Origin: Amyelois transitella
Taxonomy: Eukaryota; Arthropoda; Insecta; Lepidoptera; Pyralidae
Assembly: GCF_032362555.1 (NCBI RefSeq)
Contig: NC_083505.1
Span: forward strand, 6,067,501-6,131,500
DNA: 64,000 nt
Reading direction: 5' to 3'
In this document: in pieces, positions 26,775 through 40,714 of the stretch
Layout: every line of letters starts with the position of its first letter
How positions within the stretch are numbered: the first letter of the stretch is position 1
Position numbers and translations under genes: made by a program
Notes under the pieces: generated by a model
Told to the model about the DNA's origin: nothing
The model's database searches: none
Seen by the model: only the letters and a program-made list of their open reading frames with translations

Positions 26775-28333
26775 TTATTTAACATATTTTTCCATGGTTT
26801 TTTTATGAAATTCTGACCTAAGTGAGTCATTGATAAATGTGTTGCCTTTCTTTTGTGGCTCAGAACGAGCACAGTTTTTGAAAACGACATCACCATCCCA
26901 TCTTCTTTTCACCTTCATATAATTTTTTTGTTCTGCTCCCGAGTAATTCAACAGAGGATTCCCAGAAAAAACGTTTTCCATTCGTATTCTCTCCTCTTCT
27001 CGTTTCTTTTCAGCTTCCTAAAACAAAAATTACATTATTTGTGACATGTCACGTCTTTATCCCTTGCAGTAGCTTGGGTAGAAAATACAGTCTGCACTGT
27101 TGCCTGTACTATTAATAAAAAAACTCCTCAAGGCTATGTTTGGCTGCTTAGCTTGACGATTGAAATTAACAGCAGGTATGTATGATTGTGTGATGATTAG
27201 ATATAAAAGACATTCCAAAAAACTGGAAAGGTATAAAACATATGTATGTACTTGGTATTGAGGTATTATTTTAAAAATTGGATTTTTAGAGTTTTCTAGT
27301 TGAAAATAGGCATCATTTGCAGGTATCAAATGAAATAAAATAAAAATTAAACCCTGCCTACTCTCCAGAGAGGTGAGGACGTAACAAAATTTCATTTAAC
27401 AATGATGGTACTAACAACGAACTGTTCTCGCAAAAAATGTAAATAATCAAACTAAAAATTACATACCTTCTTTGCCTGTTCTGTTGCTCGCTCTTTTTTT
27501 ATTTTGTTCAATTCCTCTAATAATGCCGCAGTGTCATCATCGGAATCATCCGATTCTGAAGTATCTCCTTCAAGGGGATCATCCGCATCCAAAATTGCAG
27601 CGGGTACTTGATCCACTTTGGCTCTCTTTGCGGATGGTTCATTTAGCCTTCTTGTGCTCGGGCCTTTAATTTCTTTTTCTCTATCGTCTAGTTCTTTGCG
27701 AAAATCCCTTGATCGTAACTCTTCAGTGGTGCCTTGTCCTCGGTGTCTAAAAAGTAAGAATAACATCATTTGTTAAAATTTAAATCAACTTCCTTTAGAA
27801 CATTCAACACGCAGTTAAGATATTCGGACCAGTTGCTGCATAAATCTTCTTCCTCCTGGCATTAGAACCGGTTGCATCCTCAACACTCTGGAGAGGAGCC
27901 CGGGGTATGCCTTTGACCATGGATCCTGGATTGGGTGAGTCAGGATTTCACACGAAACGACTCCCATCTGACCTCCGCAACCTTTGCACGTAAACCTAAC
28001 CCATGTTGGATCGGTCGATGTTTTCCCTCGCCGTAAGAGCAGTTCGGTTAGTATTCAAACTAGTGTAAATTAAAATCTAAAATAGTCATTGGTCTCAATT
28101 GGCCTTCCGTCCTGGTTGACCTGCTTTCATCCATACTTACAACATGACCAAACCATCCAAGCAATCCTTTTGAACTTTAAAGTGTCCAGATAAATCACTC
28201 ACCTGTATTTTAATTTCGTATGTCCAGGCAGATCTCTACTGGAGTACTGTCGAGATATAGCGCTCAAATCCTTTTCGCCGCGTCCTTGTCCACCTCTAGC
28301 CGGATCAAAAGTGGGCCTTGCTGCCGTGGTCAT
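26775..28333 (-). CDS. CWC15: CWC15, array copy 7 (exons 28203-28333, 27467-27746, 26775-27017)
   Basis: An intact copy with the commonest sequence of the array in exons and introns. Protein identical to copy 2. Confidence 0.95.
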
Positions 28334-30455
28334 TTTCAATAATTGAGCTTTATTCAATTGTAGATACCTAATAATATATAATTATTTTTCCTTCAATATT
28401 CGTATGAGATTAGGTGTCTATGTAAGTACCTACTTATTATTCAGAATAGGTCTCAAATTATTAAACAAGCTCTAACAACGATACCGCCACGCGGCCACGG
28501 ACACGTACACCAGCAAATACCACGCACGATAAATTATTTGCAATTCGCTGCACCCTTGTTTGTTTTGTGTTGCAGTTTGCTTGCACTCTGCACCACGCAA
28601 CGCACGACACGTCACAACGAAGCGAAGCGATAGGTACCTACGTGTGTATCTCTGTACTGTACACGTAACCTAGGTACTTACCGAACACTGACATTGACAC
28701 TGACACTGACAGCCGACTTTGATTGAATGTGGATTGAATGCTGTCAACTCTCACCGACGAGAAGGCGCTAGATCGTATCAAAAAAGCGCTAGATTGCAAA
28801 TATTTACTATTTCGTGTGTATATATTATGTAGGTACTGCAGTATTGTTATTTCCGAAAGGATGAATCGATGTTGTTCTTTTGACATTCTCAGTACCTATA
28901 GTATCATATCAAATAACAGGGCTTCATAGTAACTATATACCTACACTATACTATAATACACATCATGACTAAATTGTGACTAAAGAATAGGACCACTCCA
29001 TCTCTTTCCTATGGATGTCGTAAAAGGCGACTAAGGGATAGGCTTACAAACTTGGGATTCTATTTTAAGGCGATGGGCTAGCAACCTGTCGCTATTTTTG
29101 AATCTCAATTCTATCATTAAGCCAAATAGCTGAGCGTGGCCTATCAGTATTTTCAAGACAATTGGCTCTGTCTACCCCACAAGGGATATAGACGTGACCA
29201 TATGTATGTATGTACTAAATTGTGTCGTGCCTGTTCACAATGCAATATCGCACGGCAAAACACAACGGTCGGTGCGGTGTAGGTAGGTGGTACCTATGTT
29301 TGTTTGCGACGCGAACTCCTATGAACGTTGAACGGAGATCTAAACGTCTAATCACTACTATATTGATATTATAAAGGAAAGTCTCCATGTGTTAAATGTT
29401 CATACCAAATTTCAAGTAAATCGGTCCAGTGGATTATGCGTGTTGCGTCTCCAGACAGACAGACAGAAAACTTTATTCCACTGAGAATATAAAAAGAAAA
29501 ATATCCAATGTACAATGTACAATTTTTTTGTTCTTCAGATTGAATATAATACATATGTATATTATGTACCTACTCCTACCTATATCACGTTTTCATCTCT
29601 TAAGGTGTAGACGCAGCCAACGGTCATAATAGAGCCATCTCTTCAATGTGTCGTAAGGCGATTTTTATTAAGTATAATTTTTTTTGTACATTGTTAATGT
29701 AGTAGAGTAGATTTTGCTTTTCGAAATCCTATTGGATTGTCATCAAGAATTTTAATTTTTTGCTAAAACGCTATATAAATATACTTTCGAAAAGACTGGA
29801 AGGCCATGCCTTCCTCCATGACTTAATAATTTATAAATACATACATATACCTATACCTAAGCGTATAAGTTGCGTTCAGTAAGTTGCAGTAAGTGTTGCC
29901 TCTTTTTCAACAAGTTCCCGTCATCAGATCTTGTGACAAATATGAAAACACCTTAGTAGGGTGTAGATGTAGTTTAAAAATAAAACCATACAAGTAGGTT
30001 CATAAAAAAAATTTATACAAATAATTACATAAACGATAATTAATACTATTATTATTTTAAACAAAATTCTGCACGGGGCTTCGCTCCCTTCTAATCTAAG
30101 ATGTTATAAAACAAAGGGGTAATATGAAGACATAATTACATATATAAAAATAAAAAAATACAAAGCGTTCATTAAAATTGATATTTATACATAACACCTA
30201 ACCTAATGAGACATCGGCCTTAGGGCCCTTTAATACATAGCCATACATAGGCATTGTATAGAATGCTTGTTTAATACTGATTTCGTACAGTTTTTGTTGG
30301 CTCACTATAACAAATCATGGAAAAATATTATACTGTGCTGATAAGAAAACAACATTTTTTTTTTTTGTTTTAAAATGTAACAAATAGATTATCGTCTGCT
30401 AAAAGTAGCAGACTAATCACAGATTAAGAGCTCAAAAAAATCAATAACACTATCA

Positions 30456-32014
30456 TTATTTAACATATTTTTCCATGGTTTTTTTATGAAATTCTGACCT
30501 AAGTGAGTCATTGATAAATGTGTTGCCTTTCTTTTGTGGCTCAGAACGAGCACAGTTTTTGAAAACGACATCACCATCCCATCTTCTTTTCACCTTCATA
30601 TAATTTTTTTGTTCTGCTCCCGAGTAATTCAACAGAGGATTCCCAGAAAAAACGTTTTCCATTCGTATTCTCTCCTCTTCTCGTTTCTTTTCAGCTTCCT
30701 AAAACAAAAATTACATTATTTGTGACATGTCACGTCTTTATCCCTTGCAGTAGCTTGGGTAGAAAATACAGTCTGCACTGTTGCCTGTACTATTAATAAA
30801 AAAACTCCTCAAGGCTATGTTTGGCTGCTTAGCTTGACGATTGAAATTAACAGCAGGTATGTATGATTGTGTGATGATTAGATATAAAAGACATTCCAAA
30901 AAACTGGAAAGGTATAAAACATATGTATGTACTTGGTATTGAGGTATTATTTTAAAAATTGGATTTTTAGAGTTTTCTAGTTGAAAATAGGCATCATTTG
31001 CAGGTATCAAATGAAATAAAATAAAAATTAAACCCTGCCTACTCTCCAGAGAGGTGAGGACGTAACAAAATTTCATTTAACAATGATGGTACTAACAACG
31101 AACTGTTCTCGCAAAAAATGTAAATAATCAAACTAAAAATTACATACCTTCTTTGCCTGTTCTGTTGCTCGCTCTTTTTTTATTTTGTTCAATTCCTCTA
31201 ATAATGCCGCAGTGTCATCATCGGAATCATCCGATTCTGAAGTATCTCCTTCAAGGGGATCATCCGCATCCAAAATTGCAGCGGGTACTTGATCCACTTT
31301 GGCTCTCTTTGCGGATGGTTCATTTAGCCTTCTTGTGCTCGGGCCTTTAATTTCTTTTTCTCTATCGTCTAGTTCTTTGCGAAAATCCCTTGATCGTAAC
31401 TCTTCAGTGGTGCCTTGTCCTCGGTGTCTAAAAAGTAAGAATAACATCATTTGTTAAAATTTAAATCAACTTCCTTTAGAACATTCAACACGCAGTTAAG
31501 ATATTCGGACCAGTTGCTGCATAAATCTTCTTCCTCCTGGCATTAGAACCGGTTGCATCCTCAACACTCTGGAGAGGAGCCCGGGGTATGCCTTTGACCA
31601 TGGATCCTGGATTGGGTGAGTCAGGATTTCACACGAAACGACTCCCATCTGACCTCCGCAACCTTTGCACGTAAACCTAACCCATGTTGGATCGGTCGAT
31701 GTTTTCCCTCGCCGTAAGAGCAGTTCGGTTAGTATTCAAACTAGTGTAAATTAAAATCTAAAATAGTCATTGGTCTCAATTGGCCTTCCGTCCTGGTTGA
31801 CCTGCTTTCATCCATACTTACAACATGACCAAACCATCCAAGCAATCCTTTTGAACTTTAAAGTGTCCAGATAAATCACTCACCTGTATTTTAATTTCGT
31901 ATGTCCAGGCAGATCTCTACTGGAGTACTGTCGAGATATAGCGCTCAAATCCTTTTCGCCGCGTCCTTGTCCACCTCTAGCCGGATCAAAAGTGGGCCTT
32001 GCTGCCGTGGTCAT
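30456..32014 (-). CDS. CWC15: CWC15, array copy 8 (exons 31884-32014, 31148-31427, 30456-30698)
   Basis: An intact copy, protein identical to copy 2. Its 5' flank (32503-32506) has an extra ACCT, seen otherwise only upstream of copy 9. Confidence 0.95.
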
Positions 32015-34140
32015 TTTCAATAATTGAGCTTTATTCAATTGTAGATACCTAATAATATATAATTATTTTTCCTTCAATATTCGTATGAGATTAGGTGTCT
32101 ATGTAAGTACCTACTTATTATTCAGAATAGGTCTCAAATTATTAAACAAGCTCTAACAACGATACCGCCACGCGGCCACGGACACGTACACCAGCAAATA
32201 CCACGCACGATAAATTATTTGCAATTCGCTGCACCCTTGTTTGTTTTGTGTTGCAGTTTGCTTGCACTCTGCACCACGCAACGCACGACACGTCACAACG
32301 AAGCGAAGCGATAGGTACCTACGTGTGTATCTCTGTACTGTACACGTAACCTAGGTACTTACCGAACACTGACATTGACACTGACACTGACAGCCGACTT
32401 TGATTGAATGTGGATTGAATGCTGTCAACTCTCACCGACGAGAAGGCGCTAGATCGTATCAAAAAAGCGCTAGATTGCAAATATTTACTATTTCGTGTGT
32501 ATACCTATATTATGTAGGTACTGCAGTATTGTTATTTCCGAAAGGATGAATCGATGTTGTTCTTTTGACATTCTCAGTACCTATAGTATCATATCAAATA
32601 ACAGGGCTTCATAGTAACTATATACCTACACTATACTATAATACACATCATGACTAAATTGTGACTAAAGAATAGGACCACTCCATCTCTTTCCTATGGA
32701 TGTCGTAAAAGGCGACTAAGGGATAGGCTTACAAACTTGGGATTCTATTTTAAGGCGATGGGCTAGCAACCTGTCGCTATTTTTGAATCTCAATTCTATC
32801 ATTAAGCCAAATAGCTGAGCGTGGCCTATCAGTATTTTCAAGACAATTGGCTCTGTCTACCCCACAAGGGATATAGACGTGACCATATGTATGTATGTAC
32901 TAAATTGTGTCGTGCCTGTTCACAATGCAATATCGCACGGCAAAACACAACGGTCGGTGCGGTGTAGGTAGGTGGTACCTATGTTTGTTTGCGACGCGAA
33001 CTCCTATGAACGTTGAACGGAGATCTAAACGTCTAATCACTACTATATTGATATTATAAAGGAAAGTCTCCATGTGTTAAATGTTCATACCAAATTTCAA
33101 GTAAATCGGTCCAGTGGATTATGCGTGTTGCGTCTCCAGACAGACAGACAGAAAACTTTATTCCACTGAGAATATAAAAAGAAAAATATCCAATGTACAA
33201 TGTACAATTTTTTTGTTCTTCAGATTGAATATAATACATATGTATATTATGTACCTACTCCTACCTATATCACGTTTTCATCTCTTAAGGTGTAGACGCA
33301 GCCAACGGTCATAATAGAGCCATCTCTTCAATGTGTCGTAAGGCGATTTTTATTAAGTATAATTTTTTTTGTACATTGTTAATGTAGTAGAGTAGATTTT
33401 GCTTTTCGAAATCCTATTGGATTGTCATCAAGAATTTTAATTTTTTGCTAAAACGCTATATAAATATACTTTCGAAAAGACTGGAAGGCCATGCCTTCCT
33501 CCATGACTTAATAATTTATAAATACATACATATACCTATACCTAAGCGTATAAGTTGCGTTCAGTAAGTTGCAGTAAGTGTTGCCTCTTTTTCAACAAGT
33601 TCCCGTCATCAGATCTTGTGACAAATATGAAAACACCTTAGTAGGGTGTAGATGTAGTTTAAAAATAAAACCATACAAGTAGGTTCATAAAAAAAATTTA
33701 TACAAATAATTACATAAACGATAATTAATACTATTATTATTTTAAACAAAATTCTGCACGGGGCTTCGCTCCCTTCTAATCTAAGATGTTATAAAACAAA
33801 GGGGTAATATGAAGACATAATTACATATATAAAAATAAAAAAATACAAAGCGTTCATTAAAATTGATATTTATACATAACACCTAACCTAATGAGACATC
33901 GGCCTTAGGGCCCTTTAATACATAGCCATACATAGGCATTGTATAGAATGCTTGTTTAATACTGATTTCGTACAGTTTTTGTTGGCTCACTATAACAAAT
34001 CATGGAAAAATATTATACTGTGCTGATAAGAAAACAACATTTTTTTTTTTTGTTTTAAAATGTAACAAATAGATTATCGTCTGCTAAAAGTAGCAGACTA
34101 ATCACAGATTAAGAGCTCAAAAAAATCAATAACACTATCA

Positions 34141-35699
34141 TTATTTAACATATTTTTCCATGGTTTTTTTATGAAATTCTGACCTAAGTGAGTCATTGAT
34201 AAATGTGTTGCCTTTCTTTTGTGGCTCAGAACGAGCACAGTTTTTGAAAACGACATCACCATCCCATCTTCTTTTCACCTTCATATAATTTTTTTGTTCT
34301 GCTCCCGAGTAATTCAACAGAGGATTCCCAGAAAAAACGTTTTCCATTCGTATTCTCTCCTCTTCTCGTTTCTTTTCAGCTTCCTAAAACAAAAATTACA
34401 TTATTTGTGACATGTCACGTCTTTATCCCTTGCAGTAGCTTGGGTAGAAAATACAGTCTGCACTGTTGCCTGTACTATTAATAAAAAAACTCCTCAAGGC
34501 TATGTTTGGCTGCTTAGCTTGACGATTGAAATTAACAGCAGGTATGTATGATTGTGTGATGATTAGATATAAAAGACATTCCAAAAAACTGGAAAGGTAT
34601 AAAACATATGTATGTACTTGGTATTGAGGTATTATTTTAAAAATTGGATTTTTAGAGTTTTCTAGTTGAAAATAGGCATCATTTGCAGGTATCAAATGAA
34701 ATAAAATAAAAATTAAACCCTGCCTACTCTCCAGAGAGGTGAGGACGTAACAAAATTTCATTTAACAATGATGGTACTAACAACGAACTGTTCTCGCAAA
34801 AAATGTAAATAATCAAACTAAAAATTACATACCTTCTTTGCCTGTTCTGTTGCTCGCTCTTTTTTTATTTTGTTCAATTCCTCTAATAATGCCGCAGTGT
34901 CATCATCGGAATCATCCGATTCTGAAGTATCTCCTTCAAGGGGATCATCCGCATCCAAAATTGCAGCGGGTACTTGATCCACTTTGGCTCTCTTTGCGGA
35001 TGGTTCATTTAGCCTTCTTGTGCTCGGGCCTTTAATTTCTTTTTCTCTATCGTCTAGTTCTTTGCGAAAATCCCTTGATCGTAACTCTTCAGTGGTGCCT
35101 TGTCCTCGGTGTCTAAAAAGTAAGAATAACATCATTTGTTAAAATTTAAATCAACTTCCTTTAGAACATTCAACACGCAGTTAAGATATTCGGACCAGTT
35201 GCTGCATAAATCTTCTTCCTCCTGGCATTAGAACCGGTTGCATCCTCAACACTCTGGAGAGGAGCCCGGGGTATGCCTTTGACCATGGATCCTGGATTGG
35301 GTGAGTCAGGATTTCACACGAAACGACTCCCATCTGACCTCCGCAACCTTTGCACGTAAACCTAACCCATGTTGGATCGGTCGATGTTTTCCCTCGCCGT
35401 AAGAGCAGTTCGGTTAGTATTCAAACTAGTGTAAATTAAAATCTAAAATAGTCATTGGTCTCAATTGGCCTTCCGTCCTGGTTGACCTGCTTTCATCCAT
35501 ACTTACAACATGACCAAACCATCCAAGCAATCCTTTTGAACTTTAAAGTGTCCAGATAAATCACTCACCTGTATTTTAATTTCGTATGTCCAGGCAGATC
35601 TCTACTGGAGTACTGTCGAGATATAGCGCTCAAATCCTTTTCGCCGCGTCCTTGTCCACCTCTAGCCGGATCAAAAGTGGGCCTTGCTGCCGTGGTCAT
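34141..35699 (-). CDS. CWC15: CWC15, array copy 9 (exons 35569-35699, 34833-35112, 34141-34383)
   Basis: An intact copy, protein identical to copy 2. It has the extra ACCT in its 5' flank (36188-36191), as copy 8 does, which points to duplication of this pair after the four-base change arose. Confidence 0.95.
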
Positions 35700-37825
35700 T
35701 TTCAATAATTGAGCTTTATTCAATTGTAGATACCTAATAATATATAATTATTTTTCCTTCAATATTCGTATGAGATTAGGTGTCTATGTAAGTACCTACT
35801 TATTATTCAGAATAGGTCTCAAATTATTAAACAAGCTCTAACAACGATACCGCCACGCGGCCACGGACACGTACACCAGCAAATACCACGCACGATAAAT
35901 TATTTGCAATTCGCTGCACCCTTGTTTGTTTTGTGTTGCAGTTTGCTTGCACTCTGCACCACGCAACGCACGACACGTCACAACGAAGCGAAGCGATAGG
36001 TACCTACGTGTGTATCTCTGTACTGTACACGTAACCTAGGTACTTACCGAACACTGACATTGACACTGACACTGACAGCCGACTTTGATTGAATGTGGAT
36101 TGAATGCTGTCAACTCTCACCGACGAGAAGGCGCTAGATCGTATCAAAAAAGCGCTAGATTGCAAATATTTACTATTTCGTGTGTATACCTATATTATGT
36201 AGGTACTGCAGTATTGTTATTTCCGAAAGGATGAATCGATGTTGTTCTTTTGACATTCTCAGTACCTATAGTATCATATCAAATAACAGGGCTTCATAGT
36301 AACTATATACCTACACTATACTATAATACACATCATGACTAAATTGTGACTAAAGAATAGGACCACTCCATCTCTTTCCTATGGATGTCGTAAAAGGCGA
36401 CTAAGGGATAGGCTTACAAACTTGGGATTCTATTTTAAGGCGATGGGCTAGCAACCTGTCGCTATTTTTGAATCTCAATTCTATCATTAAGCCAAATAGC
36501 TGAGCGTGGCCTATCAGTATTTTCAAGACAATTGGCTCTGTCTACCCCACAAGGGATATAGACGTGACCATATGTATGTATGTACTAAATTGTGTCGTGC
36601 CTGTTCACAATGCAATATCGCACGGCAAAACACAACGGTCGGTGCGGTGTAGGTAGGTGGTACCTATGTTTGTTTGCGACGCGAACTCCTATGAACGTTG
36701 AACGGAGATCTAAACGTCTAATCACTACTATATTGATATTATAAAGGAAAGTCTCCATGTGTTAAATGTTCATACCAAATTTCAAGTAAATCGGTCCAGT
36801 GGATTATGCGTGTTGCGTCTCCAGACAGACAGACAGAAAACTTTATTCCACTGAGAATATAAAAAGAAAAATATCCAATGTACAATGTACAATTTTTTTG
36901 TTCTTCAGATTGAATATAATACATATGTATATTATGTACCTACTCCTACCTATATCACGTTTTCATCTCTTAAGGTGTAGACGCAGCCAACGGTCATAAT
37001 AGAGCCATCTCTTCAATGTGTCGTAAGGCGATTTTTATTAAGTATAATTTTTTTTGTACATTGTTAATGTAGTAGAGTAGATTTTGCTTTTCGAAATCCT
37101 ATTGGATTGTCATCAAGAATTTTAATTTTTTGCTAAAACGCTATATAAATATACTTTCGAAAAGACTGGAAGGCCATGCCTTCCTCCATGACTTAATAAT
37201 TTATAAATACATACATATACCTATACCTAAGCGTATAAGTTGCGTTCAGTAAGTTGCAGTAAGTGTTGCCTCTTTTTCAACAAGTTCCCGTCATCAGATC
37301 TTGTGACAAATATGAAAACACCTTAGTAGGGTGTAGATGTAGTTTAAAAATAAAACCATACAAGTAGGTTCATAAAAAAAATTTATACAAATAATTACAT
37401 AAACGATAATTAATACTATTATTATTTTAAACAAAATTCTGCACGGGGCTTCGCTCCCTTCTAATCTAAGATGTTATAAAACAAAGGGGTAATATGAAGA
37501 CATAATTACATATATAAAAATAAAAAAATACAAAGCGTTCATTAAAATTGATATTTATACATAACACCTAACCTAATGAGACATCGGCCTTAGGGCCCTT
37601 TAATACATAGCCATACATAGGCATTGTATAGAATGCTTGTTTAATACTGATTTCGTACAGTTTTTGTTGGCTCACTATAACAAATCATGGAAAAATATTA
37701 TACTGTGCTGATAAGAAAACAACATTTTTTTTTTTTGTTTTAAAATGTAACAAATAGATTATCGTCTGCTAAAAGTAGCAGACTAATCACAGATTAAGAG
37801 CTCAAAAAAATCAATAACACTATCA

Positions 37826-39384
37826 TTATTTAACATATTTTTCCATGGTTTTTTTATGAAATTCTGACCTAAGTGAGTCATTGATAAATGTGTTGCCTTT
37901 CTTTTGTGGCTCAGAACGAGCACAGTTTTTGAAAACGACATCACCATCCCATCTTCTTTTCACCTTCATATAATTTTTTTGTTCTGCTCCCGAGTAATTC
38001 AACAGAGGATTCCCAGAAAAAACGTTTTCCATTCGTATTCTCTCCTCTTCTCGTTTCTTTTCAGCTTCCTAAAACAAAAATTACATTATTTGTGACATGT
38101 CACGTCTTTATCCCTTGCAGTAGCTTGGGTAGAAAATACAGTCTGCACTGTTGCCTGTACTATTAATAAAAAAACTCCTCAAGGCTATGTTTGGCTGCTT
38201 AGCTTGACGATTGAAATTAACAGCAGGTATGTATGATTGTGTGATGATTAGATATAAAAGACATTCCAAAAAACTGGAAAGGTATAAAACATATGTATGT
38301 ACTTGGTATTGAGGTATTATTTTAAAAATTGGATTTTTAGAGTTTTCTAGTTGAAAATAGGCATCATTTGCAGGTATCAAATGAAATAAAATAAAAATTA
38401 AACCCTGCCTACTCTCCAGAGAGGTGAGGACGTAACAAAATTTCATTTAACAATGATGGTACTAACAACGAACTGTTCTCGCAAAAAATGTAAATAATCA
38501 AACTAAAAATTACATACCTTCTTTGCCTGTTCTGTTGCTCGCTCTTTTTTTATTTTGTTCAATTCCTCTAATAATGCCGCAGTGTCATCATCGGAATCAT
38601 CCGATTCTGAAGTATCTCCTTCAAGGGGATCATCCGCATCCAAAATTGCAGCGGGTACTTGATCCACTTTGGCTCTCTTTGCGGATGGTTCATTTAGCCT
38701 TCTTGTGCTCGGGCCTTTAATTTCTTTTTCTCTATCGTCTAGTTCTTTGCGAAAATCCCTTGATCGTAACTCTTCAGTGGTGCCTTGTCCTCGGTGTCTA
38801 AAAAGTAAGAATAACATCATTTGTTAAAATTTAAATCAACTTCCTTTAGAACATTCAACACGCAGTTAAGATATTCGGACCAGTTGCTGCATAAATCTTC
38901 TTCCTCCTGGCATTAGAACCGGTTGCATCCTCAACACTCTGGAGAGGAGCCCGGGGTATGCCTTTGACCATGGATCCTGGATTGGGTGAGTCAGGATTTC
39001 ACACGAAACGACTCCCATCTGACCTCCGCAACCTTTGCACGTAAACCTAACCCATGTTGGATCGGTCGATGTTTTCCCTCGCCGTAAGAGCAGTTCGGTT
39101 AGTATTCAAACTAGTGTAAATTAAAATCTAAAATAGTCATTGGTCTCAATTGGCCTTCCGTCCTGGTTGACCTGCTTTCATCCATACTTACAACATGACC
39201 AAACCATCCAAGCAATCCTTTTGAACTTTAAAGTGTCCAGATAAATCACTCACCTGTATTTTAATTTCGTATGTCCAGGCAGATCTCTACTGGAGTACTG
39301 TCGAGATATAGCGCTCAAATCCTTTTCGCCGCGTCCTTGTCCACCTCTAGCCGGATCAAAAGTGGGCCTTGCTGCCGTGGTCAT
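37826..39384 (-). CDS. CWC15: CWC15, array copy 10, nearest to RBM39 (exons 39254-39384, 38518-38797, 37826-38068)
   Basis: An intact copy, protein identical to copy 2. It is the last copy and lies head to head with RBM39: its ATG (39384) is about 2.1 kb from the likely RBM39 5' exon. Its upstream spacer matches the other units to about 40,715 and then diverges, so it has the only 5' flank running into unique DNA. This makes it a candidate for the ancestral gene, though that is inference. Confidence 0.95.
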
Positions 39385-40714
39385 TTTCAATAATTGAGCT
39401 TTATTCAATTGTAGATACCTAATAATATATAATTATTTTTCCTTCAATATTCGTATGAGATTAGGTGTCTATGTAAGTACCTACTTATTATTCAGAATAG
39501 GTCTCAAATTATTAAACAAGCTCTAACAACGATACCGCCACGCGGCCACGGACACGTACACCAGCAAATACCACGCACGATAAATTATTTGCAATTCGCT
39601 GCACCCTTGTTTGTTTTGTGTTGCAGTTTGCTTGCACTCTGCACCACGCAACGCACGACACGTCACAACGAAGCGAAGCGATAGGTACCTACGTGTGTAT
39701 CTCTGTACTGTACACGTAACCTAGGTACTTACCGAACACTGACATTGACACTGACACTGACAGCCGACTTTGATTGAATGTGGATTGAATGCTGTCAACT
39801 CTCACCGACGAGAAGGCGCTAGATCGTATCAAAAAAGCGCTAGATTGCAAATATTTACTATTTCGTGTGTATATATTATGTAGGTACTGCAGTATTGTTA
39901 TTTCCGAAAGGATGAATCGATGTTGTTCTTTTGACATTCTCAGTACCTATAGTATCATATCAAATAACAGGGCTTCATAGTAACTATATACCTACACTAT
40001 ACTATAATACACATCATGACTAAATTGTGACTAAAGAATAGGACCACTCCATCTCTTTCCTATGGATGTCGTAAAAGGCGACTAAGGGATAGGCTTACAA
40101 ACTTGGGATTCTATTTTAAGGCGATGGGCTAGCAACCTGTCGCTATTTTTGAATCTCAATTCTATCATTAAGCCAAATAGCTGAGCGTGGCCTATCAGTA
40201 TTTTCAAGACAATTGGCTCTGTCTACCCCACAAGGGATATAGACGTGACCATATGTATGTATGTACTAAATTGTGTCGTGCCTGTTCACAATGCAATATC
40301 GCACGGCAAAACACAACGGTCGGTGCGGTGTAGGTAGGTGGTACCTATGTTTGTTTGCGACGCGAACTCCTATGAACGTTGAACGGAGATCTAAACGTCT
40401 AATCACTACTATATTGATATTATAAAGGAAAGTCTCCATGTGTTAAATGTTCATACCAAATTTCAAGTAAATCGGTCCAGTGGATTATGCGTGTTGCGTC
40501 TCCAGACAGACAGACAGAAAACTTTATTCCACTGAGAATATAAAAAGAAAAATATCCAATGTACAATGTACAATTTTTTTGTTCTTCAGATTGAATATAA
40601 TACATATGTATATTATGTACCTACTCCTACCTATATCACGTTTTCATCTCTTAAGGTGTAGACGCAGCCAACGGTCATAATAGAGCCATCTCTTCAATGT
40701 GTCGTAAGGCGATT

